Shown: in pieces, positions 20,390-34,400 of the stretch | Layout: each line of letters starts with the position of its first letter | Position numbering within the stretch: position 1 is the stretch's first letter | Assembly (NCBI GenBank): GCA_028751875.1 | Contig: CM054162.1 | Span: 2,161,844-2,225,843 of the forward strand | DNA length: 64,000 bases | Source: Rapana venosa | Lineage: Eukaryota; Mollusca; Gastropoda; Neogastropoda; Muricidae | Reading direction: 5' to 3' | Position numbers and translations under genes: made by a program | Notes under the pieces: model-generated | Databases searched by the model: none | What the model saw: the letters and a program-made list of their open reading frames with translations, nothing else | What the model was told of the DNA's origin: nothing

Positions 20390-22085
20390 CTTAACTTTCA
20401 TTTCTTTAATGTTCAAATAACATTTTTAAAAAAGGGTTTAAACCCAAGCCCAATAAACCCAAATGAATTTAAAAAAATACTTAAAAGGGGAAGCTTTTAC
20501 TCCTTCAAATTTTCACATTCCATTTTGTCGGGTTTTTGAGGTTTTGGGTTTACTAACTCACCTCAAACAATCAAAAACCGCGCGGTTTTGGGATGGAATT
20601 TGGACAGCAGAATTTTAAAGCTTTTCGGCTCCAGTAATCCAAAACACACAAAAATTATATTTTTAAACCCTTTTGTCTTAAAAAAAACCCATTTCCCCAA
20701 TCCCTTAAAAAACGCAAAAGTATCCCATCTAAAATTGGTGACATTTCCCGCCCCCTTAAAAAACTATGGGCAAATTTTTCCATCTATCTACCCTTTTCCC
20801 AAAACCTTGGAAAAAACTTTTATAAACAAAACAAGGTCCGTCATTTAGATACTCCCAATTTTAATTCCCCCAAATTTCAGTCTGGATTTAGCCCAAAATC
20901 ATCATGCCCTACTCCCATGATTGGGCCTCTAGACAATGGCTATAAAAATTTTAATGACAAAAAATTTTTGTGGGTACTATTTGTAGATTAAAAAAAGCTT
21001 TTGACAAAATTTTACCCACATTCTCAAAAAGAAATTTAAACCCTTTTACCTTTTCTTTTACAAATACCTTAAAATACTAGCTTCCTATCTAAAAAACGGG
21101 CCCAAACGTTTTTGTCTCAAAAAGGCAAACTACATCCCACTAAAAGCCATCAATTTGGAGTACCAAAAGGATCCCATATTTGGACCTATTTCTTTCCTAT
21201 ACAAAAAATAAACCTCCCTCTAAACACCCAAACCCAAATGCAAAATATTTGCTGATGACACAACTTTTAATACGAGCCACAAAAAACCCTATTCTCTAGA
21301 AAAGCTTTACAAAAAAGTTTTGATCAGTTATTGAAGGGGGAACGAACTAAACCATATGTCTTTTCCCCCCCCAAAAAACAAAAACTTTCCCTTATCCCCA
21401 CTAGACAAAAGCGTAAAAATTTAAAAACCACAAATTTACTCCCATAAAAATTTAAAAAAGGAAGAAATTGAAAAAAACCATCCCCCCAAGGTTTTGGGGG
21501 TAACAATTGTGAAAATTCCCCAGTTGGTTCTCCCAAAAATTTTCTAACTATGAAAATTAATGCCCCAAAGAGTTTCCCAACCTTTCTAAAATAAAAAGCA
21601 CTTTCTTGATTTTTCATTCAAGGAAATATTTTTCCAATCTTATATACAATCCTCAATAAAATATGCTTCAAACCCTTTATGGGATTTGCTTGTGCAAACA
21701 CTATAAAACCCGTTCCCGGTTCTTTTCAAACGTGCTCTCAAAATGGCCCTTTTTTAAAAAAAAAAAGTTACTAAAAAGGCTGAAAAATTCTCAATTAAAT
21801 TTTCTCCCCTTACCCCAAAGGGACTAAAATATAAAAAAGGAGTCATGATGTTCAAGATATGACAGGAACTGAAAAATCTTTACTTAAAAGCAAATTCCCC
21901 AAAAACCAATCCAAAAAATTTTTTTTAAACCCCGCGTCCCTTTCCGAGAATAAAACTTATTAAAATCTAGTTATTTTAAATAAGGACCTTTTGCTGGGGA
22001 AACCCCCTTTTCCAGTTCTTTTAAAAACAAATCAATCTTTTTAAAAATTTTCCCAAACTCCAATTATAAACTACTTGATACATCA
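20390..22085 (+). mobile_element. LINE-C: CR1/jockey-like reverse transcriptase, error-ridden
   Basis: Despite frame breaks every few dozen bases, the plus strand spells out successive reverse-transcriptase motifs in the right order. These are PLKNAKV and PFPKTLEK (20,700-20,815), FQSGFSPKSSC (20,875-20,905), LFVD-KKAFDKI (20,980-21,010), QFGVPKGS (21,150-21,172), KYFADDTTFNTSH (21,242-21,280), PTRQKR (near 21,400), VLGVTI-like near 21,490, and a C-terminal part to about 22,050. FADD and the spacing fit the CR1/jockey group. Most breaks look like sequencing error rather than decay, so the true state of the gene cannot be judged. Confidence 0.85.
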
Positions 22086-22275
22086 ACAATAAAAAAACCC
22101 CCAGTCCATGGGTAAAAACAAGTTGCTTTTCCCTCCTTCCCAAATCCCCTTTCCCCCACCTATTTGCCCCCCCCTTTTTTCCCTTCCCCTGAAAGTATGT
22201 CAGTTGTTTTTCTTTCTCTCTTTTCCTTTTCCCCTTTCTCTTCTCTCTCTCTTTCCTCTCTCTCTCTTCTTTTCT

Positions 22276-22313
<38 letters not shown>

Positions 22314-22844
22314 AAATTTTTTTTGCTATTGAGAGAGTAAAGTTTAGAAAATTTTGGAAAGTTTTTTTTCCCCTTTTTTTTATTAAAATTTTTTTTTTTT
22401 AAATAAAATTATTATTTTTTTTAATATATTTTTTTTTTCTTTTTTTTTAAAATTTACACTTTGGGTTTTAAAAAAATATATCTATCTTAACAATAATTGT
22501 TTTTAATCTGTAGGGTTTAATAATGAAATAGAGTGTTGCCCTTTGGTTGATTGCTGTTTTGAGGGGGATTTTTTCGTTTTTTTTTCCCTATGTCTTTTTT
22601 TTTTTGGGTTTGTTTACAAAAAAAAAAAGCATTAATCTTTAACAACACAAATACACACACAACACTCCCCACCTCTACCTTTTCCCCCCCCCCCCCCCCC
22701 CCCCCCATCTCCCCTCTTCTTACTTACTTGTTTTAGATGTTTTTTTTAGGGACTTTAGGGGATTTTTTTCCCTTTATTTTTTTGAGTGTATTGACGTTGG
22801 GCTTTTTCTTTTTAAGGGCCCGGTTCAATTTGTACGGGGTATTT

Positions 22845-23640
22845 TCCCGAAAAAAATTTTTGATGGTGATCCTGTGCTGTTTCGAGAATTATATATTTAG
22901 TTTTACCCTTAAAACACGGGGCGCGCACACAACCCCAACACACACACTTTTTCCTCTCTTTTTCTCTCTCTTTTCCCTCCCCCTTTTCTTTTTCTCCCTG
23001 CCTTTTTAAAATTTGGTTTTTTTTCCCCCCCCTCTTTTTCCTCCTCTTCCTTATTTTTTTGTTTGAGTTTTAAGGGTATTGGTTTCTTTCATTATCTTAA
23101 ACATATAATCTGCATGGTATAATAAAAAATTTTTTGTTGACAGTGATGTGACGGGTCTTGGAATTATTTTTTTTTAGAGTTATAATGAAACACCCACCTC
23201 TCTCTCTCTCTCTCCCTCTCTCTCTCCTCTCTCCTCTCCCCTCTCTCTCTCTCTCTCTCTCTTCTTTTTCCCCACTATGCCTTATAGTCTGGTGGTTTTT
23301 GGTTTTGTTTTTTTTTCTTTCTTTTCCTTTTTTTCCCTTTTTTTTATTGTGTGGGGGAGTATTTTTTATTGGGGTTTTTTTATTTATTTTTTTAATTTTT
23401 TTTATTATTATTTATTTTTTATTTTATTTTATATTATTATTTTTTTTTATCATAACATTTTTTTTGTCAAGTAATCAAAATAAGTGTCCAAGGTGATCTT
23501 TTGTACTGTTTTGAAAAATTTAAATTATTTGTACCATTCGGGACCCACACACAAAAACCACACACCACCCCACACACAAACACAAAACCACACACACACA
23601 AACACCACACACCCCAACACAACACACACACACCCCCTCT
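22845..23640. repeat. Two copies of a dispersed unit ending in CA then CT
   Basis: At 22,845-22,975 and 23,466-23,660 a block of the type AAGTGTCCAAGGTGATC...TGTACTGTTTTGA precedes a CA run and then a CT run. The block just after the gap (19,318-19,450) is the same, and 26,900-27,030 may be a fourth. Base quality prevents exact alignment. Confidence 0.65.
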
Positions 23641-23742
23641 CTTCTCCTCTCTCTCTCTCTCTCTCTTTTAATCTGGGGAATTGTGGCCTAAGCCGATTTT
23701 GCAATTAATTCATTCATTTCTCTTTTCTCTCTCTCTCTCTTA

Positions 23743-23786
<44 letters not shown>

Positions 23787-26020
23787 TTCTCTCTCTCTTC
23801 CCCTTCTTTTTGTTTTTTGTGTATTTAAAAAAGGGGGCATATTCATACTTTCGATTTTCAATTTTTTTGGGAAATTGGGTTGGGCTTTTACTTGAGCTCC
23901 GTAAATTCCCCTTTTTTTAATATTTTTTAATTAAAAACTTGGTAACAACTTTGGGGTTTTCTTTATTCTAAATTTGAACCTTTTTCCCCTTTTTTTTCCC
24001 CCTTTTTTCCTTTTTTCTCTCTTCTCTCTTCTCTTCTTCTTTTTTCTCTTTTCCCCTTTTCTCTCTCTCTCTCTCTCTCTCTTTTTTCCCTCCCCTTTAT
24101 TCTCTCTCTCTTTCCCCTCTCTCCCCCTTTTTTTCTTTTTTTTTTTTTTTTTTTTCCTTTTTTTTTTTTTTCCTTTTTTTTTTTTTTTTTGTTTTGTGTT
24201 GTTTTGGGGTTTGGGGTTTGTTAAAACCTTTTTTTTTTTTTTTTTTCTTTTTTTTTTTGGGGGTTTTTTTCCTTTGTTTTTTGTTTTTTTTTTTTGAATT
24301 TTTGTTGTTTATTTTGGTGGGTGGTTTTTGTTGCTTTTTGGTTTTGTTGTTTTTTTTGGGGTGGGGGTGGGGGGGGGGGGTTTTTTTTTTTTTTTTTTTT
24401 TTTTTTGTGTTTGGGGTTTTTTTTTGTTTGTTTTTTTGTTTTTTTTTTTTCTTTTTTTTTTGTTTAAAAAAGGTTTTTTTTTCCTTTTTGGTTTTGTTGA
24501 ATTTTTTTTAAAAGTGGGGTTTGGGGGCCCCAGGGGGGGCTGGGGGTATTTTTTTGGGTTTTTTTTTTTCTTTATTCGGTTGTTTCTTTTTTGATTTTGG
24601 GGCTTTTTTCTTTTTTTTTTTGGGGTTAAAAAAAAAGTTTTTTTTTCCTTTGCTTTCTTTGGGGGTTTAAAAAAAATTTTTGGTTTTACGGTTGCATTTT
24701 TAAAATTACCCGGGGGGAAAAAAAAAAACATAAAAACTTTTTCCAAACCTAAAAAAAAAAAAATTTTTTTATTTTCAATTTCCCCCAATTTAATTTTTTT
24801 TAAAAGATTTTTATGGGTTTTAAATTTTTTTTGGTTTGGGGTTTTTGTTTTATTTTTTTAAAAAATTTTTAATTTGGGCAGGCTTTTTTTTAAATTAAAA
24901 AAAGGGGTTTGTTGGTTGAATCTTTTTGGGGGAATTTTTTAATTTTTGGGTATTATTTTTGAAAACCCCCACCCCCCCACACCCCCACCCCGCTCCCCCA
25001 CCCAACCCCAACAAAACCTATAAAATTCTTTTTTTTATATTTTAATTTTTCTTTTTGGTTTGTTTTTGTTTTTTTTGTTTTAATTTTCGGGGGTTTTTTA
25101 AATTTAAAATTTTTATAACAAAAATTTAATTTGAAAGGTAAATTTTTAAAATTTTTATGTTTTGGTTGGTTTTTTTTTGGTTTTTGGTTTTTTTTTGGTT
25201 TTTTCTGTTTCCCAACAACTTTTTGTTTTTGGTTTTTTCTTCTCTTTTTTTTTTTGTTTTGGTTGGGGTTTTTTGGGATGGGGGGGGGTTTTTTTTTTAA
25301 AATTTTCTTTTTAAATTTGGCTTCCCTTTGGGGGGCCCCTTTTTTTTGTTCATTGGGGCCGGCGGGGGGGGGGGGGGGGGGGGAAAGGGGGGGGGGGGGG
25401 GGGGGGGGGGGGGGTTTGAAAATTTTTGGGGGGGGGGGGGGCCGGGGGGGGGTTTTTTGGGGGGGGGGGGGGGGGGGGGGGGTTTTTTTTTTGGGGGGGG
25501 GCGGCGGGGGGGGGGGGGCAGGGTTTTTGTTGGGGGGGGAGCTGTTTTTAAAAAGGGTTTTTTCCCCCTTTTGTTTTTATTGTGAGATGTAAAGTTTTGG
25601 GTTTTTTTTTTAAGAGTATCCCTAACGGGCGGGGTGGTTTGAAAAAAAGGGAAACTTGTGTGTTTTATTAATTATCCTCGAAATAAAATTTTTTTGTCTT
25701 TTGTTTTGGGCTTTTTTCTTTGTCTCTCTCTGTATTAGGGGCCAAAAGACCGATATCCCATTTAATTCTTTCCCTTCTCCTCTCTTCTCCTCTCTCTCTC
25801 TCTCTTCTCTCTCTCTCTTTTCTCTTCTCTCCCTCTCTCTCCTCTTTTCTTTTGTTATTGTGTATTTTTAAAAAAGGGCATATTCATATTTTCGTTTTCA
25901 ATATTATTTTGGACTTTTTGATGTATTGAGCTCCAGGAAATCCCCTTTTTTAAATTTTTCTTTTCCCAAAGTGTAAAAAATAGGGGTGTACTATTCTAAA
26001 AAAGGAAGGGGGTTTTTTCC
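23640..26020. repeat. Possible ~2.0-2.3-kb tandem duplication
   Basis: CT run, GTGTATTTAAAAAAGGG, CATATTCATACTTTCG and a stretch reaching GAGCTCC occur at about 23,640-23,910 and again at 25,770-25,935 (about 2.04 kb apart). TATCCCTAACGGGCGGGG at 25,616 recurs as TATCCCCTAAAGGGCGGGG at 27,904 (about 2.29 kb apart). The pattern suggests tandem copies, blurred by poor sequence. Confidence 0.5.
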
Positions 26021-26487
26021 AATTTTATGATTAAAATTTTGGGCTTTTACTCTCCCCTCTCTTTTCTTCTCTTTCTCTCTCCTTTCTCTCTCTCTGTTGT
26101 TTTTGGGCGTAGTTTTTTACTTTGTTCTTTTTTGGTGTTTTGGTTTGGGTTTTTCGCTTGTTAGTTTTTTTTTTTGGTGTATGTGTGTGTGGTGTTGTGT
26201 GTGTGTGTTGTGTGTGTGTGTGTGTGTGGTGGTTTTGTAAAGGGGGGGTCCCCGGGTGCTGTTTTTTTTTTTTTTTTAATTGTTGTTTTTTTGTTTTTTT
26301 GTTTGTTTGTGTTTGGGTTTTTTTTTTTTTCTAAATTTGTTTTTTTGTTGTTGTTTTTTTTTCTTGTTTTTTTTTTGTTTTTTTGGAAGAGTGTTTTTGT
26401 TGCTTTTTGTTGTTGTTGTTGTTTTTTGGTTTGTTTTTTTTTTTTTTTTTGTTTTTTTTTTTTTCTTTTTTTTTTTTTTGTTTGCTT

Positions 26488-26520
<33 letters not shown>

Positions 26521-29500
26521 GGGGCGGGGGGGGGGGGGGGGGGGGTTTGGGGTTTGTTTTGTCTTTTGCCCCGTCTGGGGTTGTTTTTTTGTTTGTTTGT
26601 TTTTTTTGGTTTTTTTTTTTTGTTCTCTCTTTTTTTTTAAAAAAAATTTTTTTTCCCTTTTTGTTCTTCTGCTTGAAAGAAATGATTATGAGTGCATTTT
26701 TAAATGTGCCCCCATGGGGGGGGACGGGGATGTAAATAAGAAAGGGAATACTTATTCTTTTTTCCGGGAAAAAAAATTTGTTTTATTACTTACAATTTTG
26801 TAGATGTTCTTTTTAAGATTTTTATTGGTTTTTTCCCCCCTCTTTATTATGAGGGGTGTATGGGTTTATTGCACTTTTTTATTACTTTGAAATTAATTTT
26901 TGCATGAACAAAATTAAAAAAGTGTTTGGGGTTGTTTCGGTCCCCTTTGTGAGTTTTAAACATATTTATTTAACCCCTTTAAAAACCCCCCCCCACCCCC
27001 CCCTCACACACACACACTAAACACACCACACCCCAACAAACCACACTCACCACACCCAAACACACGCTCAAACACACCCACACACACACACACACCCCAC
27101 CCCAAAATACCCACACACACTCACTCACTCACCCACCCATATTCTCTCCAAAACAAATGTATAGTTTTAAAGTTCTTCTTGGTTTGTTTCCTTTTTTTTT
27201 TTTTGTGGATGTTTTTTGGGGGGTTTTTAAAAATTTATTTATTATCTGACATATAATTTAAAAACGAGTAAAATTTAAAAAAGGTGTTAAAGGGATCGAA
27301 ATTATGTTTTGGGGGATTTATATATTGGATTTATCTTTTGAAATACACACCCCCAACACTCTTTGTCTCTGTTCTGTCTCCTCTTACCTTTTTTGCCCTG
27401 TTATAGTAAAAAGTTTCCTGATAAAGGATTCATTTTTTTAAATATTTTAAATTCCCTTTATTGGACTTGCTCTGTCCTTATTTTTTAAATTGAAGTCCCC
27501 TATTTCAATATCTTAAAATTATGTGTAAAAAGTATGTTTACCTTTTTGACAAGGTGTAGAGGGTTTATCTTTATAAATTAAATTAAGTTTGGTTGTGTTA
27601 TTTTTTTTGGCTTTTTTTGTTGTTTCTTGTTCTTTTTGTTGTTTGCCCTGTTTTTTTTCTTTTTTATCATTTTTTGGTTGCTTTGGTTTTTCCTTCTCTT
27701 TTTGTTTGTTTGTTTTTTTTGGTTATTTTTTTTTGGGGGGGGGTTGGGGGTAGGGGGGGGTTATTCTTTGATTTTTTTTTAAAAATGCTTGTTTTTGGGG
27801 GGGGGGGGGGTTTGTTGGGGGGGAGTTTTTTAAAAAAGGGGGTTATTTCCCCTTGCCTTTAATTTCGAGACTGTATAAGTATTGGGTTATTATTATTTAA
27901 AATGTATCCCCTAAAGGGCGGGGTCTGGATGTAAAAAAGGGCCCCTGGTTTTTGCTTATTCATTATCTGAAATAAAAAAAAAAATTTTTCAATTTTCATT
28001 TTCCTTGTCTCTCTCTCTCTTTCCCCCTCTCTCTCTCTCTTGCCTTTGTCTGTCCCCTGTTTTGTTTTATCTGCTGTCTGTTGGGTGGTTGGCAAGATGA
28101 CTCTCTCTCTCTCTCTTCTCTCTCTTTCTCTCTCTCTCTCCCCTCTCTTTTCTCTCTCTCTTCTCTTCTCTCATTGGGGCCCCTTTTCCCGGGAAAAATA
28201 CGTAAAATTTTGTGCCCTTGGGAACAGTTTACAAAAACAAAACTGCATTGCACCCCGGGGTTGGATGTAAAAATAAAACCCCGAGCACACGGGGTGTTTT
28301 TCCGTTACCATAGGGACTGGATGTAAAAAAAAAAACACCCTAATGTTTTTCCCTTGTCCGGTTTTTAAAAAAAAAGGGAAAGCTCAAAATAAAAAAAATA
28401 AAAAAAATAAAAAAATTAAATAAAGTTTTTTTGTCTCTGTCTTGCTTCTTTCTAAAATTATTAAACTCTCTGTCTCTGTCGGGTTTTTTTCCGTCGGTTG
28501 TCTGTCTGTCTGTCCGTCCGTCCAAACCTTTTGTCCCGTCTTTATGTCTGTCTGTCTGTCTCACACACAATTTTCTCTTCCTCTCTCTTCTTTTCTCTTC
28601 CCCTCTCTCTCTCTCTCTCTCTAAACTCTCTCTCTTCTTTCTTCTCTCCCTTTTGGGATGTATGTGCATGTTTGAGTGTATAAAGGGGTTTCGCGCGCGG
28701 TGGTGTGTGTTTTGTGGGGTGTGGTGTGTGTGTTTTGTGTGTGTTTGTGTGTGTGTGTGTGTGTTTTGTGTGTGTGTGTGTGTTGTTGTTGATTAAACAT
28801 CCGATACCATCTTAAAAAAAAATTGGGGAAAAAGGAAATGGGGTGGCCGCGCTTTTTACAACTTTCAGAGAAATCCGTTTCTTTTGGAAATGTCAACTTC
28901 GGATGCATCAACCCGGCTTTGACTTTTGGGTGTCCATTTAAAGGGAAATTTTCATGTGTGTGGGGTGTGTTGTGGGTGTTTGTGTGTGTGTTGTGTTGTG
29001 TGTGGGGTGTGGGGGTGTGTGTGTGTGTGTGTGTGGGGTGTGGTGTTATTTAAATCTGTGTGTTTTAAAATTTTTTTTGGTTAAAGCTTTTGTGTATATA
29101 ATTTTCCTTTCAGATCGGGGTGATTTTTAATTCAAACCACCACACACACACACACACACCCAAACAACACACACACACACACACACAGAGGCACGGACCC
29201 CACGCACGCTAAAAAAGCACACAAACAACACAAAAATAACCCACACAACAACATACACACACCCCACATAAAACAACCCGAAGGGAAGAGAAGAGGAAAA
29301 AAAGAGAAGAGAAAAGAGAGAGAGAGGAGAGGGAGAAGAGAGAGAGATTGGGGAGAGGAGAGGAGAAAGGGGAGAGGAGAGAGAGGAACCGAGGATTTAG
29401 GGGAAAGGGTCTTAGAAGAAGGGGGTAGAAAACCCCAAGGGGAAAAAGATTTTGGAGATCCCAGGGAAACGGATGGGGAAAAGGGGGGATTTAAAAGAAT

Positions 29501-31499
29501 TAAAAAAAATTTTTAAAAGAAAAAGGACAGAGACCAGACGACGGGGAGACATGAGGAGGAAAAGGGAAAAAGAAAACCCCGGGTTAAAGATTAAATAGAA
29601 AATTTTTTTTTTACCGGAAGAGAAGGGGGAAAAAAGGGTTTTTTTTTCAATGAAAAAAAAAGGCCCAAAATAGAGAAGCAAAAGGGGGGAACCCCCAAAG
29701 ACAGAGAGAAGGGCGAGGAGAAAAACAGAGAAGGCAGACAGAAAAGAGGAAAGAAAAAAGAGGGGGTGGAAAAAGGGAAGGGAAAAAACAGAAGGTGGGG
29801 GGGAAAGGGAAAAAAGGGAAACCTTACGAAAAACGAAAGCAAAAAAGAAGGAGCAAAAATCAAAGGAACAAAGGTTTGGGAAAAACAAAAGCAAAAAACA
29901 GGGTGGGGAAGACCTAAAAAAGGGGGGGGCCGGACGGTGCAAAGGGGTTAATTTTTTGGGTTTTTGGGCGCCCTCGGTTAAGGTTTGGGGGTTTTTTTTT
30001 TGTGGTTTTGGGGTTCCCAAAAGGGTGGTTGTTGTTTTGGTTTTTTTGTGTGTGTTCTTATTGTTGTTTTTAAAAGTTTGGTTGAGGTTTTAAGCCCCTT
30101 TTCCGTAATTTTTTTTTTTTTTGTTTGTTGCCTGTTTTTGTTCCCCGCCCGGGGCCTTTTTTGTTTGTTTTTTTGTGTTTTTCTTGGGGGGTTTTTTCTC
30201 CGTTGTTTTTCTTTCCTTTAAAATGGGTTTCCCCAAAAAGGCCCAAAGCTGTTTTCCAACCAATTTTCCTTTTTATAAAAAATCTTTTCTTTTTTTCTTT
30301 CTCTCCTTTCCCCCCCTGGCTGGCCGGCTTCAACCTTTTTTGTTGGCCCCGTCTTGGGGCCAGCCCCGGATCGGTTTTTCCCCTTTTGGTGGTTTTTTCC
30401 CCCTTTTTCCAAGGGGAATTTACTTCAAAATTTCAAAGGAGAATGGGATGTTCCCTTCCAAAGTACCCCAAATGAGGGGAAAAAGGTTAAGACTGGGATT
30501 GGGTTTTTATCTATTCCTTTTAAAGCCATGGCCCCCAACTGAAATGGAAAAAGTATCAACCCTGAGGGAAGGGAAAAACTTTGCTTCGTAAAGAACCCCG
30601 GCCCCATGGGCCAAATTCGGCAAATGGTCAGGAAAAAGGGTGGCCTTTTATACGGGCCGAGGTTTTAGGAAAGTGGGCACAAAGGATTTTTAATTAAAGC
30701 CCCCAGGGGGGAAACTGTAACAAAAAATTGGGTGCAGGGACTTGGTTTAAAAAAAACCCTGGGGGACCGCCCCGATTAAAAAAAAAATTTATTTCCCTTT
30801 GATTTTGGGAAGTTCAAAATTCAAGGAAAAAATTCCATACCCCCAAAATGGTGGGCCAAAATAGCAGAAAAACCGAAATAAGGGAAAAAGTTAAATGTTT
30901 TATAGCGGAGTATTGGAAATAAGAAAAAGGAGGTTTTATTCCGCCCCCAGGAAAAGGTTTGGGAAAAAAATATAAACACCCCAAATCTTAAGAAAACAAA
31001 GGTTATTAAAGTTTTTGGAAAAAAAAAAAAACGCAGAGGTTAACTTTAGGGAAAAAAATTAAAAAGTTAGAGGGAGTAGCGAGAGTAGGAATTAGAGAGG
31101 GGAGGAGAGAGAGAGGAGAGGAGAGAGAGAGGAGGAAAAGTAAGTTAGAGATTTTAAAAGGACGGAAAGGGTTGGGAAAATTGAGAAGGTTTTTAAAAAA
31201 AAAGGGTTGCCAAAATTTTGAAAAGAAAAAAACCCCCCGGGGGGAAGGAGGAAATGAAAAAGACAGACGATGGGGAAAATTTAGAAAAAAGCAAAAAAAT
31301 TTTAAAAGGGGAAAACCGAGAAAAAAAGGGGGAAATTAAATTGGGGAATTGGACGGCAAAGGGATCCCAAAGGGGAAAAAATTGAAAGGGGGGGGGGGGG
31401 GGGGGAAAAAAAAAAAAAAAAAAAAATTGGGGTTAAAAATTAAAAACCTGGCCCTTTTTTTTTGAAAAGGGTTTTTTCCTTTTTTTAAGGGGGGAAACC

Positions 31500-34400
31500 C
31501 AAAATCAACACAAGGGGGACAGATAAAAAGGATTTCAGAGCATGTCTGCTGTAATTTTGGGGTTCTGGTGTTGTTTGTATTTCCCCTTTTTTCTGGTAGG
31601 GAAAAAGAAAAGCCAGGAATTTTGGGTTTAATAAAAACAATACAAGCTTTTTTTGAGGCCCTGAGGGGTAAAATCTTTCGTTTGAGCTTTTTGGGATGTA
31701 GTTACTTCCTTTGTTTCCTTTGTTTTTCCCGGAGAAAGTTTTATTTTTCCCTTTTATTCCAGGCTTCTAAAGCATTCTAAATTCTGTAACCCCAAGGGAT
31801 CTTTTTGGAAACAAATGACAAGACTTTTTGTGTGGTATTTTGGGGGGGTTTAGTTGTTTTTTGGGTTTTTATTGGGAAAGGTTCGTTTAACCCCCCCCCA
31901 GAATTTCTCTGTTTTTGAAATAATAAAGTGTTTGAATTTTAATGTATTTAAAAAAGTCTTGGCGTATGATTCATTGTTGCGGTTTTTTGATAGCATGAAT
32001 GTGTTAAGCCGATAATTAAGGGCAAGAATTTATTCAACCCAAAAATACACAACAGTGATTTAAAACCCTGCAATAAATTAGCAATGTCCCACCACCAACA
32101 CAAATCACCCTGGGGGGGGTGGGCAGGGGTCCCACACAAACCCTTGAAATTTAAAAGACTTTACCACCCCCTCACGTGCTTGAACCATTTTTGTCTTTTA
32201 TGATTTTTAAACCCCCCTCACGGCATGAAGCCAATTGTGTTGAAAGTATCCCACCTCCCTCAAGTGCTATGAAGTCACTTGTGTCTGAATGACTTCTCCC
32301 CCCCCCTCCGGGGCTATGAAGCCCCCTTGTGTTGAATGAATTTTCCACCTCCCTCCCGTGCTATGAAACCAAATTGTGTCTTAAGCTTCTCCAAAACCCC
32401 CCAAGTGGGTATGAAAACCCCTTGTGTCTTTAAAGACTTCCCCTGGATCTCTCTCTTCCCGGGACCAGGAGGCCTTCCCTTTCTTCACCCCAAAACGACC
32501 AGGCCCCTGTTTTACAATATCACCCAAAAGGGAAAAGGGTGTTTAGAAAAGGGGGGTAGTCAGGGTTTTCGGGGTCAGAGAGGGGAGTAGTCGGGTGGCA
32601 GAGAGGGGGTAGTCAGGGTGTCAGAGAGGGGAGTGTAGGGTGTAGGGGGGTGCACTTTTATCGGACCCGTGCTTTCTGAGGTTTTCTCAGGGCCCTCGGA
32701 ATCTAGGGGATTATTAGCAAAAACTGGGTTTTTTACCCGTTTTTTAGGGCAAAGGGTTCTTTCATTTTGGTTTTAAAGCTGATCAATGATGATGAAAGGG
32801 TGATTGGATGCTTTCTGCTAAGGGGCTGGGAGGGGCCGTAAGGGCTACTTTACAGGGTTTTACTGCCCCACTTTCTAGAACAATTTTAAACTGTGTTTTG
32901 GGCCCCCGGCCCCCCACCTAGTGGCACACCCCACACTCAAAGCTGGGGGGAGGGGGCCCGGGGTCCGAAAAAAAACCTTTTGACTCTTTTGGTTTTGAAA
33001 GGGTTTTTCCCTTTTTGTCCTTAACCCATTGTGCTAACCACTGCAGAAGGCAGTGGCTATCAAGTTTACTTTAGGTAGAATGGTTTTTAAAAGGCCCCCT
33101 GGAAAAGGGAAAAGGGTTAAAAGGATATGTAGCTGCTGGTGGGAAAGCTATAAAAAACTGGTTTTCTTTTAAGTTAAGCAGCCAAAGGTTTTGTCCCCCT
33201 GTGGGAAATTTTGTTATGGTTTTAGAGAACCATAGGAAAATCATAAAGACCTGAGTGGTTTTATGGCACCTTGGGGAGTACTGGGGGAAAGGTTTCCCCC
33301 TTGAACTATATATCTTAGGGATAAAAAAACCCAAAAAAATGTAAAGGTAAAGGGGGGCCCATAATTTTGGCCCCAGGAGAAACGGGAAGGGGGCCCCATT
33401 CTCTAGGGGGCAGCATTTTATAAAATTAAAAATTTATTAATGGGTAAAAAATAATTTAAAATATTGGGTAATGTATGGAATTATATAGCGCTGGGAAACT
33501 TTTAAAAAACAAAACAAAGCGCTTTTAAAAAAAAAAACGATGCGTTTTATATGCGGTTTTGTAAATTTTGGGCATCTGTTCCCACTGGCACACAAAGGCC
33601 CACCCCTTTCAAACAGCGGACAGGAAATTTAAGTGTGGCAAAATGTTCCCGCGTGCTTTTGACACGGGGGGGCCCCGGTTTATGTCTCATCGGAAGGCGC
33701 CCATCTCCTCTCCGCCACAGTTTTAACTTCCCAACCCTAAAGATGGGGAGGTAACCATTGACAGTTGGGGGGTGGGGAAAAAAATACTGAATTCCCAAAG
33801 GGGGGGCAAAAAAGCCACCCTTTCCCAAATGGTGCCATTCTCGATTTGGCCCTTTAAACCCCCGTTTTGGCCCCCAAAAAGGGTACTTCACCCTGAGCTT
33901 TCTCATTTTCCCATAACAACTTATACCCTCCCTAAAGGAAGTAAAAAGAAACATTTTGAAGTGTTTTTATGGCTACAGATATGGTAAAGGATATGGTAAA
34001 AACCATAGGCACACTTTTCACCATTTTCACTTTTTTTTACAGATATTTTTTTGTGTAATGGGTGGGACAAAAATCACACGGTCTTTATGCCTGGGTGCTT
34101 AAACCAAAAAAAAAACACTAAAAATAAATTCAAAATATTTTTGGGTTGTTGACTAGTGTAAACACTTTAGATTGAAGTATTGGCAGAAAAGTTACTCCCT
34201 TTTTCCCCGTTTCTTATTTAAATCAAACTTGGTAAAGTCGTCTTGTTCTCTTTTGGGCATAGAGGTAACCTACATGGTCCCCTTTCCTTTCCCCCTACAG
34301 CCAAGGGGTATTTCCTCCAAAACAATTTTTGTACAGCAATCACAAAACTCTTTTAAACCGTTTGATTTTTGCCCTTGAAAACGAAAGGAAACAAACATAC

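Larger units (their letters stand above)
22086..31499. other. Low-quality T/G/C-rich, simple-repeat region
   Basis: Dominated by corrupted microsatellites (CT at 22,230-22,315, 23,200-23,265, 23,640-23,800, 24,060-24,130, 25,780-25,850 and 28,100-28,175; CA or GT at 23,550-23,635, 27,000-27,140, 28,700-28,790, 28,960-29,045 and 29,140-29,270) and long runs of single bases. Phe/Gly/Lys-rich open frames are artefacts of these runs. Several SINE-A-like tails (ATGTAAAAAAGGGC..., near 25,640, 26,730, 27,930, 28,266 and 28,320) are visible. I see no gene. Confidence 0.8.

Noticed and set aside
24190..26803. Phe-, Gly- and Cys-rich long frames as membrane proteins
   Set aside because: They translate inflated T and G runs in poor sequence.
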